Origin: Clarkia xantiana subsp. parviflora
Taxonomy: Eukaryota > Streptophyta > Magnoliopsida > Myrtales > Onagraceae
DNA: 64,000 nucleotides
Direction: 5' to 3'
Assembly (NCBI GenBank): GCA_036873135.1
Contig: JAPTYO010000001.1
Location: 51,468,624-51,532,623, forward strand
Shown: piece by piece, positions 25,100 through 35,500 of the stretch
Layout of the letters: the number at the start of each line of letters is the position of its first letter
How positions within the stretch are numbered: position 1 is the first letter of the stretch
Notes under the pieces: generated by a model
Database searches by the model: none
What the model was told of the DNA's origin: nothing
What the model saw: only the letters and a program-made list of their open reading frames with translations
Made by a program: the position numbers and the translations under genes

Positions 25100-26251
25100 T
25101 TAAGATTCATATTCTATGTCATTAAACCCTTTGAACTCCAATTGGCCTTGATAAGCCTTGACTACATCAGGCACATCTTTCTCAAATGCAGTCACATACT
25201 TGTCAAGAAACTTGCTTTTAGATATCACCAGTGCTGTGAATATAGTAGTTGTCTTCTTCTTGAACTTCCCGTTCGACATCAATACTTGTAAAACAGAGCA
25301 TCTTGGCACCATTCGACCCTCTAAACTGAAAAGAAACAGATTTGGAAATCTAGCTGTCTCTGATGGGGTAAAACCGAGCCTGTTCACCAAGAACTCCATA
25401 ATCTCACTGATCTTGTCCTCCGAACAAAGCATGAGGCGTGGCTGTAACCTGAATGCAGATGCAAACTCTTCTTCAGACCAACCATGTTTGTTAAAAATCT
25501 CCCTCTTTTTCTGCCAAAGTTCTTTGCTCATTGCTCCCACTGAATCAAGGGCAATGATAAAGCTAACTTTCTCAGGTTCAATCCCCAATTCCTCCACCCT
25601 TTTCACAGCCTTCTCAAACATATCAACTTTCGAACGCAATACTCCAGGGTTCCACACCATTAGCCTCACTATAACATTATGAGGCACACCGTGGGCTTGT
25701 AGTGTCGATATGTTAGGCACGATATACCTGCTTACAATGGACTTGGATGTATTGTGAATCACCCGACTGGAACGCCTAATCGCACTTACAAGATTGTCAT
25801 TACTCTGGAGGAACTCCTTCAAGAAATCAAACATGGGGACCATGTATTTCAGAGGGCTCGACAGTATACACTTGTTCGAACAAAGAATTGATGGTAAATC
25901 ACTCTGCGAGATCCCTAAAGACAACAAATACTCAATCTTTGGCCTGAGATCATTCTCCACATCCACCATAACATAACCAGGTTGTTTGGAGATCAGCTTC
26001 GCAAAATCAGAATCGCTAAATCCATAAGAATTGAGCATCTTAAACACAGAATCAGCATTCTTCGTGCTAACAGATGTGACAAACTTAGCTGCATAATTGG
26101 CCTGCTCAGTGGGCAACCCCCAAACAGTAGTGAGGTAAGAGACGGTATCATTGGACAGAACCGAACTTGTAGATGATGATGATGCAGCTGTATACTGCGA
26201 ACTAATCGCATTTCTCTTCCTACAGAGGGTTCTGACTACAAAAGGTAGCAT
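25100..26251 (-). CDS. mTERF family protein (organelle), copy B
   Basis: A single-exon gene. An upstream in-frame Met at 26314 would give 404 residues, but alignment with the other two copies favours MLPFVVRTLCRKRN at 26251, giving 383 residues. The targeting-type N-terminus is followed by a Ser/Thr-rich linker (AASSSSTSSVLS), then mTERF repeats from about residue 45 (VSYLTTVWGLPTEQANYAAK) to 360. The C-terminus EKDVPDVVKAYQGQLEFKG matches copies A and C. Copies differ mainly by substitutions and keep open frames, which suggests that all three are functional. The likely role is organelle gene expression, inferred from the family. Confidence 0.93.
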   Translation of the reverse strand: MLPFVVRTLCRKRNAISSQYTAASSSSTSSVLSNDTVSYLTTVWGLPTEQANYAAKFVTSVSTKNADSVFKMLNSYGFSDSDFAKLISKQPGYVMVDVENDLRPKIEYLLSLGISQSDLPSILCSNKCILSSPLKYMVPMFDFLKEFLQSNDNLVSAIRRSSRVIHNTSKSIVSRYIVPNISTLQAHGVPHNVIVRLMVWNPGVLRSKVDMFEKAVKRVEELGIEPEKVSFIIALDSVGAMSKELWQKKREIFNKHGWSEEEFASAFRLQPRLMLCSEDKISEIMEFLVNRLGFTPSETARFPNLFLFSLEGRMVPRCSVLQVLMSNGKFKKKTTTIFTALVISKSKFLDKYVTAFEKDVPDVVKAYQGQLEFKGFNDIEYES

Positions 26252-28089
26252 TTTGGATGTCAATCCGATTGGAAGACAATGATGAAAGAGCAGTGAGACG
26301 CTCACCGGTACCATGGGTGGAGCCAGGTGAGTGATAACAGCACAGCGGGAGAGATTGCGTGCTCGACCTAGGGTTTGCTCATTCCCCTGCTTTACTTCGT
26401 CTCTTGACCCAAGTTGCCGCCTCGACTCGATCAGAAAAGTGGCAAAAAGGAGACAGGGGATGACAGTGAATTGTTTGTTCCTCTCTCATTTGAATTTCAG
26501 GGCCTCTCTAATAGCCCTGCTACTTGGGCTTGGGGTTAAAGTTTAGCCCTTTCTCTTACATTTTTTTTTTTAATATTATTATTATATTATATATGAATTA
26601 TAAATACTAAATAGCTAGCCAGACTTTTAAAAGTATAACTAACAACCTAAACTTTTTTTTTTTGAGTAAATAGTTAATCCTAATTTTCCTAAATAGCAAT
26701 TAGATAGCTTTGTTATTTTTTTGATTAATAACTGACAGAATTCATCACGTGAAGAAAAGTTGACTGAATGAAATTTGTGCAAACATATTTTCAGGATCTT
26801 TCTATCATGCTCTAAGAGCACCATGCTTTTGGTTTTTTTTTTTCTATTACCGTAAAGGTGAACCCTAGAGAGAAATTGATATTATTAATAGTATCATGCA
26901 AATATTAGACGTGGTTAAAAAATTTCATACTTTTAAAGTTTTACATATGTTATAATTAAGTCCACCCTAATAATAAAAAAACCAAAAGTATGGTGCTCTT
27001 GGAGCATCATGGTAAAAAAATCCATATTTTCATAACAAAAATATATATGTCCCTCTTTCTTTTGGTTGAAGGTAACTTTTTTCCGAAGCACTTCAACATT
27101 ATTTTATCTGTATCAATTCGCTTCCTAGAGACGAATTCATTTTACGAAATTCTCAAATGAGCAGTTCTCTACCGGCCGCCGACAATGAGGATGTACAACG
27201 TGTGAAATTTTTTTTGTTATGCCCCATCATGTGTTCCTCATGTTAGAAATTCTATTAGTTTTTAATAATAAAAAAAATAACATAGTTAGCTAATTACTAC
27301 TTACAAAAAAATTCAACTAGCTAGCTGTTCTAAAAAAAGTTCAGCTACTGCACTTCTGACAAAAGTTCAACTAGTTATTTAGGTATTTAACTATATTATA
27401 TATTTAAGTAGAGTGTCATGAGACTTATAACAACCACATAATTAAATAATATTTTATAATTTTTATTTCTATAAAAGTATATGTATTTCCTTTAAATTAT
27501 TATTATATTATTATTATTTACGTGTCATCGATTTTTATAACTGCATCTTCATTACTGCAAAGAATCTTCAAATACTCTTTTATATCGTTGACAAAGAAGC
27601 TTCACAGTTTAAGATTAATTTCGATTCAATTCAACTAGTCACATTCTTATTTTTTAAATATAATAATAATAATTTGAAAAATATAGAAGTGAAGCAACAG
27701 ATAATTACCTTGTATAATTGTTATTAATGTTACTACTGTCAATGTTGCTAGAGTGGATTGTAATTCTTGTATGGTTTGTACATATATATATATATTATAT
27801 ACATACAAAAATTATACATAATAATCTATACAAATGATGAACTTGAGACTCCATATATCTACAGATATGCACCAAAAATTTGTTTTTATTCATTAATCAC
27901 GCTGATTTTATTGAAATAAAAACGATTATAAGCTACAAACCGCTATGAGGGATTGGTTAACATCCACAAATACACAAACAAATAGAGCAAGTACTAACCT
28001 AACAACGAAAACAGACATCAACAATTTGCACATCCACGTGTATGATCCGATGTATTCAATAATTCTCCCACAACCCGACCAATAACAAC
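26252..28089. other. Spacer between mTERF copies B and C, AT-rich
   Basis: Promoter and leader of copy B occupy about 26252-26530. The remainder is very AT-rich with many short A and T runs and one inverted-repeat element (26806-27012). No gene is seen. Confidence 0.5.
26806..27012. repeat. Short inverted-repeat (MITE-like) element
   Basis: The left arm starts catgctctaagagcaccatg near 26806. The right arm ends with the near-perfect reverse complement (atggtgctcttggagcatca, to 27012). Arms are about 37 bp with few mismatches and enclose about 130 bp of AT-rich DNA. No target duplication could be fixed. Confidence 0.6.
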
Positions 28090-28486
28090 CTATGTTATCA
28101 GAACCGGACCGGGGCCTGAACCGGCAGGGCCACAGGTTCCCGGTTCGGCCGGTCGGACCCGGTCCGACCGGTTTTAGTAAAAAAATACAAATTTGCATAT
28201 CCTCTTTGTAAGTTAACCCTTCTGTAGGTTTTAGTCCGGATCGGGGCCTGCCTCTCTATAAGTTTACCCTAAAATTTTTTTAAATTTTTTTAATTTTTTT
28301 TTAATGAAAAGAGTCCGAACCGGTGAACCGCCCGGTTCGCCCAAAACCGGCCGGTTCGGTGAAAATCGGACTTCAGAACCGGGTTCGCTTACATCCTCCG
28401 GAAATAAGCAAACCGGACCGGTGAGGGGTCCGGTTCCGGTCCGACCGCGGTCGGACCGCCGGTCCGGTCCGGTTCTGCTAACACTG
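28090..28486. mobile_element. GC-rich hAT-like MITE with 8-bp target duplication
   Basis: The element is 397 bp between direct repeats ataacaac (28082-28089 and 28487-28494). Terminal inverted repeats are about 23 bp with three mismatches: left CTATGTTATCAGAACCGG, right (reversed) CAGTGTTAGCAGAACCGG, both continuing ACCGG. An 8-bp target duplication is the hAT signature. The inside is unusually GC-rich for this window, with many overlapping CCGGTTCGG/GGTCCGGTCC palindromes. It has no coding capacity. Confidence 0.75.
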
Positions 28487-29085
28487 ATAACAACAGCTCA
28501 GCAATATCAGATTAGCAGCTCAAAAGAGACAAGTTTATATCCATAGAAACCTAGATGGAATTGAATGGAAACAATTCTCCAGAATCAACCAAGCAAACTT
28601 TTGTCACTACTTAATAGCAAAATAGACAATCTAGCATATAACTATACTTTATACAAGTTCCAATTCATCTACAAAAAAAGTTAATAAAGTTCAACTTACA
28701 ATTTTGCTAATTTAACCTTATTTCAATGACAGCCAAGAATTACGAAATGCTAATAACATTCCTTCTAACCTTCACCATCTTTAAGACCAAAAAAAAAAAA
28801 AAAACCTTCACCATCTCAGATAGATCCACAAAACAAGCAGCAGTAGTTGAATTACATCTTGCACTTCCATCAAGACAGTTAAAACCAATATCAAAACTCA
28901 GGTTCTTGCTTAGAATTTGAGCGCAAAACCCTTTCGCACCTAAGAACCAGTTAATACATTCAAGAAATGCAGATTCGTTAACCACATAGCATCTGTCCAA
29001 GAATGAACAATTTGCACAAAAATTGCTTCTTTTATCAATATCATCCCCTCCCATGTATATGTGCTTGTGCCTAACTCAGAATTGG
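28487..29085. other. Spacer and 3' untranslated region of mTERF copy C
   Basis: No gene. An A-run sits at about 28790-28804. Sequence adjacent to 29085 is probably 3' untranslated. Confidence 0.45.
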
Positions 29086-30225
29086 TTAACATTCAGTAAA
29101 CCCAGTAAACTCCAATTGACCTCGATAAGCCTTGACTACATCAGGCACATCGTTCTCAAACTCAGTTACATACTTGTGAACAAACTTGCTGTTAGTGATC
29201 ACCAAGGATGTGCAAATTGTTGATGTCTGCTTCTTGAACTTGCCATTCACAATCAATACTTGTAAAACGGAGCATCTAGGCAGCATTCGGTTTTTTAAAC
29301 TCAGTAGAAAGAGATTCGCGTACCATGCTGTCTCGGGTGGGGTTAACCCAACACTATTCCTTAGAAAATCCGAAACCTCGATGATCTTACTCTCCGAAAC
29401 AAGCATAATCAAGGGCTGTTTCCTGAATGCACACATAAAATCTTCCTCAGACCAACCTATTTCAGCAAAAAGCTTCCTCTTTCTCTGCCAATGTTCTTTG
29501 CTCAACGCGGTCAATGAATCCACACCAAACACAAAACTCGATTTCACAGGTTTAAGTCCCATTTCCTCCACCTCCCTCACAACCTTCTCAAATGAATGAA
29601 CGTTCAAACGCAGTGACGAAGGCCTCCACATGATTAGCCTGACAATGACATTGTAAGGCACGCCATGTGCTTGCAGTGTCGATATGTTGGGCACCACACA
29701 CCTCTTGATCGACGATTTGGCTCCGTGAAACATCCTACCTGAACGCTTCATTGCTGAAGCAAGATCCTCGTTACACTTTAAGAACTGCTTCAAGAAATCA
29801 AACAACGCAACTATATCTCTCAGATTGTGAGACAGTATTCCTTTGTTTGAGCAAATAATTGGCGGCAAAAGGCTTCTCGAGATCCCTAGAGAGATCAAAT
29901 ACTCCATCTTCGGCCTGAGATCTTTCTCAGCGTCTGCTGCAACGTAACCAGGCTGCTTCGAAATCAGCTTTACAACATCACTTGTTGTAAATCCACAAGA
30001 CTTGAGCAGCTTAAGGACAGAATCGGCTCCCTCTGTGCTTTCATCCTTAATATACTTAGCAGCCGACTTGGCCTGTTCAGTAGGTAACCCCCAAACTCCG
30101 GTGAGGTAAGAGACGGTGTCCTTGGACGCTACAGAACCTATAACAGATGATGATGTTGTGTACCGAACAGTAATCAAAATGCTACTGCTGTTGCCTAGTA
30201 GCGCTCTCACTACAGAGCGCAGCAT
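29086..30225 (-). CDS. mTERF family protein (organelle), copy C
   Basis: A single-exon gene of 379 residues. The N-terminus MLRSVVRALLGNSSSILI fits an organelle targeting peptide. The mTERF repeats run from about residue 40 (VSYLTGVWGLPTEQAKSAAK) to 355, with blocks LISKQPGYVAADAEKDLRPK, VSDFLRNSVGLTPPETAWY and RCSVLQVLIVNGKFKKQ. The tail ENDVPDVVKAYRGQLEFTG ends like the other two copies. It lies about 2.8 kb upstream of copy B on the same strand, and the order A-B-C suggests origin by tandem duplication. DNA or RNA target unknown. Confidence 0.93.
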   Translation of the reverse strand: MLRSVVRALLGNSSSILITVRYTTSSSVIGSVASKDTVSYLTGVWGLPTEQAKSAAKYIKDESTEGADSVLKLLKSCGFTTSDVVKLISKQPGYVAADAEKDLRPKMEYLISLGISRSLLPPIICSNKGILSHNLRDIVALFDFLKQFLKCNEDLASAMKRSGRMFHGAKSSIKRCVVPNISTLQAHGVPYNVIVRLIMWRPSSLRLNVHSFEKVVREVEEMGLKPVKSSFVFGVDSLTALSKEHWQRKRKLFAEIGWSEEDFMCAFRKQPLIMLVSESKIIEVSDFLRNSVGLTPPETAWYANLFLLSLKNRMLPRCSVLQVLIVNGKFKKQTSTICTSLVITNSKFVHKYVTEFENDVPDVVKAYRGQLEFTGFTEC

Positions 30226-30758
30226 TGAGATGTCGCTCTGATTGGACCAAAACGATTACACTCACCGGTGGGATGGGCGGGGCTGCCTTGGTGACTGGTG
30301 AGAGCTCAACCAGAGAAATTCACTATTGCTATTAGGTAGGTTTTCCTCATTGCGTTTCTTCAATAGCCTGCGTTGTTAATCAAGCCGCTGCATCTATTCT
30401 ACACTGGCTGGCCTGGAATGGAGACGTAGATGGTGATGTGATCGTCTTCCTCTGGTATGGATGTTCCAGGGAGCGACCCATTAGCCCACACTTGTATCAT
30501 AGTCTTGACCCAACCCACTTGGGCTTGAATAGAGTTGGAATTTTTAATTGAGATTTGGGCTAAAGCCTTATTGGGCTAAAGCCTTAAAGGGTTTTTGGTG
30601 CATATGTTTGATTTTGGTCAAATGCCGTATGTTTGTGTTTTGTAAATTTTTGGTGTATTTTTTAATCAACCGTTAAAATAGTTTTATTTTATTTAATTTA
30701 TTCCTCCAATTTATATCCTTAACTTTTAATTTTTACAATTTAGTCACCAAAAATTCAT

Positions 30759-30895
30759 AATCGGACTTAGGTCGAAATTGACCGAACTAGGGTCCGATCT
30801 ATGGATGTGTATGATCCCAGCTAGGGTCCCCAGACCTGGGCGACCCCAGCCATGGGTCGGACACTTACTCGGTTAATTTCGACCTAGGTCCGATT
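30759..30895. repeat. 27-bp inverted repeat pair
   Basis: The left arm aatcggacttaggtcgaaat begins at 30759. The right arm at 30869-30895 reads as its reverse complement with about two mismatches. The enclosed 83 bp repeat gggtcc/ggaccc-type words. It could be the end of a small MITE. Confidence 0.5.
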
Positions 30896-30906
30896 TAGAA
30901 TATTTT

Positions 30907-31728
30907 GGGGTGTTTGGATGGATCTAAATATAATGTGGGATGTAATCTCACATTACGTTACACATTAAATTCACGTTACGTTGTTTAGTTTGACAAACGA
31001 CGTAAGGTGCATTGTAATGTAATGCCCATTGTAATCTGAGATTACGTCCAAACTCCATACAACAACTCAAATTGAGATTACATCCAAAAAACTGATGTAA
31101 TGTAAGATTACGTCCAACATTACGTAGTATTATTATTTTATTATTATTTATTAAATAGATAAAATATTTGTATTATCTTTATAGTTTATTATGATAATAA
31201 TATTGTTATTATTGTTAGCTTTTTATTTTTATATACTTCATAACCCAATATAATAAACGATAATGAAAATGAAGTTCGTATAAAAACAAGTAACTCTTTT
31301 TCGTTATATCTTTTTAATGAAAATTATCTTTTAAAACTATATTTAATGTTTTTATTAATATAATTTTAGTAGTTGTGCGTATTGAGTTTAAATATTTAGA
31401 ATTCATAAATGATTATAGTATTAACCACACCCATAATATTTAAGAATTTTTTTTGGTAAACGACATTTAAGAGTTAGGTGTTGTCAAAATATACATTCTT
31501 TTAAATCTTATCATGTTAAGATATAATATATTTTCGTATGGATTAATTTAATAATAATAAAATCACATTACAATGCATATTACAACACATACCAAACACT
31601 TTAATCTCACGTTACATTTCACATTACAGCACAACCAAATACTACAATCTAATATTACATTATGTAGCTCACATTATTTGTAATCTCATATTTTAAGTAA
31701 TCTATCACTACTTCCATCCAAACGCTCC
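30907..31728. mobile_element. MITE-like element with GGGGTGTTTGGATGG ends
   Basis: The left end ggggtgtttggatgg (30907-30921) and right end ccatccaaacgctcc (31714-31728) are inverted repeats with two mismatches. Further inside, words such as taatctcacattacgttaca recur in reversed form near 31605 (ctcacgttacatttcac). The type resembles Tourist/Harbinger MITEs, but no clean 3-bp target duplication was found. The 822-bp interior is non-coding. Confidence 0.55.
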
Positions 31729-31732
31729 ATTA

Positions 31733-31869
31733 AAGATTGAATCGAAGACGGCCACAGCCCACAGCCATGGAGTTCGGTCTGGGCTACTGGGCCTTTTCTA
31801 TAAGATTGAATCGAAGACGGCCACAGCCCACAGCCATGGAGTTCGGTCTGGGCTACTGGGCCTTTTCTA
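31733..31869. repeat. Two perfect 69-bp tandem copies
   Basis: Both units start aagattgaatcgaagacggc (31733 and 31802) and end ggccttttcta. They are identical by eye, so the duplication is recent. Confidence 0.9.
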
Positions 31870-32507
31870 CGTGGTAAAAGTTTACTTGGGCTTTATTGAA
31901 CAGTACTAATGGAAAATTGTAGGCTAGCTCCGCTCTCTCAAAGAGCCCCGATCCTCATTTTTGTATTAAATGTAAAATATTTTACATTTCAGTATTTGCA
32001 ATATGCTAGATCACCATTTAGGTAAAAAAATTCCCTTTTATTTCCACTGTTAACTTTCCGTCCAATTTGATTGTTATTAGCCCTAAACTTCTAATATTTT
32101 TTTTAATTTTTTTTTTCAATTTAGTCCTAAAATTTGTAGACCAAACCATTAACCCAAATTGACCTAGCCGGACCTAGGTCCTAATTGACCTAGCCAGCCG
32201 GACAAATGGAGTGTTGCTGCATTATGACAAGTTCCTAAGTTGAGACACAAATATAAGGGGGATAACAACAATAATAAGGAAAACATAAAAGAAAATAAAA
32301 TATAACAATACAAACGGGCAGTGGCACAAGAGGCATGGATGCATGCTGCATAGAAGAAAATAATAATTATTTTGCCTTTTGCTTGCCACCCACACAAGTT
32401 GTGCCTTGAACAAATAGGCCACCCTCCTAACAGAGAATATAACAGGGGAAAATCAAGAAAGGGAGGGAGATAAGAGATGAAAAGGATTAGCTATCTAGCT
32501 CTCTTCT

Positions 32508-35500
32508 TCAGTAGGTGTTCTGCTGCCATAGTTGCTGCTGCTGCTGCTGCTTTGGCTGTCCTTGAGATCCCATTAGGGATCCATCCCTTGCCATCTGTTG
32601 CTGCTGCTGAAGTTGCTGTTGCAATTGTTGCAGTTGTTGCAGTTGCTGTTGTTGTTGCAGTTGTTGCTGCTGGAGCTGGAGCTGTTCCATTGAGATCCCT
32701 GCTGATTGGTAGTAATTAGGGTACCCCAATGTCCCATAATGCTGCTGCTGTGACGCTGTTTGAGCTTGGCGGAGCTGCTGTTGCTGGCTTTGACTCTGGT
32801 AGTTGTAATAGTTATTCGTAGGCACAGCTCGCGACCCTTGCCCATGCATCCACATTGCTGAGTTGTCATTCTGCCACAACAACAATTAAAATTACCAACA
32901 ACTTTATTCTCCCTAATAAAATAACTCAAGTATTAAACCCAACATACATAATATGAAACTACCACATTCAAATCTTTCAAAGTCATAGCCTAGTTGAAGC
33001 TAGTTTGAAATCAGTAATTCCACCTAGAGTTTTTTAACAATGGAAAAAATAATAATACCTGCTGCTGCTGCTGAAGGGACAATAAATGATTGGCCTCCTT
33101 GTACTGAGGGTCATCATATCCAATTGCAGTGCCTCCTCCTCCTCCTCCAGGAGTAGTGCTGTTAGAAGTCCCAAACCCAACACCATATCCAGAAGCAGCA
33201 GCAATATCTGATTGTTGTGAAGGCAAGCTGCTACCAGAGAGGCTGCTGTTCTTGTACTGCGCCGCCAATGACTGAGGAAATGTGTTATTTCCTGCTGCTG
33301 CTGCTGCAAACGCTTGCTGGAAAGCTGATGGCATGTACGAGTAGCTCTGAGGTAGATATGGGTATACCATGTTCGTGAAAGGTGCTAAAGGAAGGGTTGG
33401 TTGCGAATAAGGATGCTGCTGCTGCTCTAATGTAGCGACTGCGGCGGGGCTTGCTGAGGGAAGGCTCTGTGCTGTTTGTTGCTGCACCGTTTGCTGCTGC
33501 CCTCCAGATATACTGCTTCCTCTGAACCCCTGAGGCATAACAATACCAAAATCCTATTAAGAAGATACCACCATCCAATTTGTTTCTTCACAATCAAAAT
33601 CAATTTGTTAAAATTATCCCATTACAAGTCTGCACAAATTTTGCACTGTAACTAACAGAAGACTTGCAGCTACTCAAAGAAGAATTAAGTAATAGAACAA
33701 CTATGCCCAGGAAAGAGATATCGATAATAAAAGAGAAAAGGTGACTCTTATCTTAAATGCAACTCCTTTATCATGATAAAATCAGACGTTCCTTAAATAA
33801 TAAGCTTTGTATTAATTAATATTATAAAGGGGAGAAAGAAAGGGTGTTACCTCTGGCGTGGAGCTACCTACTGAAGACGCCGCATTGCTGTATTTTGGGG
33901 GCAAAGACTGCGTTACAGGGAAGGGCAAGTATGATAGATGATCAGACTCTCCCCCAGATTGAACACCGGATTGCAGTAAAGCACTAGGTAATGAACTTGT
34001 ATATGCAGGCTGCAAAAAGTCATAATGAATTTACTTCAGTCACCAATATACCATCATAATGAGGAGGCTCGGGTTCGGGTCCCTACAAAGACCGACTCGC
34101 CACCCTTGGGCAAGCTGGTCTGGGTCTTGACCCGGACCAGGACCACTTATTGGGTTCTGGTTGAGCGAGATGCGACTAAATCATAACATACTAAAAATAA
34201 AAAAATAAAAAATCGGGGGGTACAATTACGGAATTTGAAAAATTATTATGTTAATTTTTTACAATTTTTAAAACGTATTCTGTCCAAAATCGAGGGCAAA
34301 TGGCTCAAAAGGTATAGTTTAAAACTTGTTGAACCATAAAGAACCAAAACATACAAAATTTAACATTAAGGGATTCTAAAAAATTGTCAAAACTTCAGGG
34401 GCAATGTGGCGATTCACCCTAAATTACATATATGCATCACTTCCTGTGTTAAATAGATTTGGCGTTTACATTTTTAATATATATATTTCCTGTTCTTAGT
34501 AGAACAATCAATCAATATTTGGACAACTTTGTAATTATCCCCTAATATCTATCTATTCATTGAACAAAAGAACTGAACAAATCTATTATCAGATAATAGG
34601 TTACATATTAAAGAATTGGTAAGCTTCGCAAATCCGATTTGATTTTAATTGTACAGTCTTCTTATGTAAAAGTTCATATCTCCTATTGTTTGAGAGAGAC
34701 AGATTTGTTACCAGGAGTCCAGAAAATGGAGAAAGGTTCTGCACTTGGGAGCTTGTTTGAGTAAAAGTTTCATTCATACTTTGGCTGTTGTCATAGCTGT
34801 AGCCTGGTGCAGAAGTAAATGAATACTGATTTCCTGCAGGTTGAGTAGTATCTGGTTGCAAAACCTCCGACTGAGAAACTGATGTTGAATCGTAATTCGT
34901 AATGCTTGTTGCAGTTCCATGGACATCATCTGCATCTGATGTGGGTCTGATATGCTCATCCCCATAATGCTCCGGATTTCTAGGATTAAAAGTGAAGATT
35001 GTAAGTCTGAAAGCATAAATCATTATCAAGAATTACAATTACAAAGACAGACAACATTAATACCGACCTTATATCTTCCTGGGCAACTGAAGCAGCATCT
35101 GAAGCTGTAGGGGCCTCAGCAAGGTTATTTTTCATAGACCTCAATGATGCTGAGCCTGAAAAGGTTGCTCCAACACCAGATGCAAAACTCCCAAAGCTCA
35201 AATATTGGCAGTCTAGTACGTGGACCTGCAGATGGTCAGGGATCACGACAGCAGGACCATCTTCTTCTGCAGTTGTATCCTTATCTTCCTTCTCCAGACT
35301 TAACTGCTGCAAGTTTCCAGCAACTGCTCCAGCACTGTCTTCATCTACAAAATACAAATGAAAAAAAGTGCAATTTTGTTCAGCAGTATGAACTGTAGCA
35401 AGGCCCTGTTAAATCAAGATAAATTTAACAACAAGTTTGACAAATCTCCGTCAAAGAGAAAGAATAAGAATTATTTATCATCAGTTTGCATTTGAAACAT

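Larger units (their letters stand above)
30226..32507. other. Spacer with several repeat elements
   Basis: Promoter and leader of mTERF copy C (30226-30480) are followed by an AT-rich stretch with three repeats listed separately (30759-30895, 30907-31728, 31733-31869). The part near 32400-32507 is probably 3' untranslated sequence of the GIP1-like gene. No further gene is seen. Confidence 0.5.

Noticed and set aside
26252..26314. Upstream Met start for mTERF copy B
   Set aside because: The other two paralogs begin at the position matching 26251, and the extra 21 residues have no counterpart.
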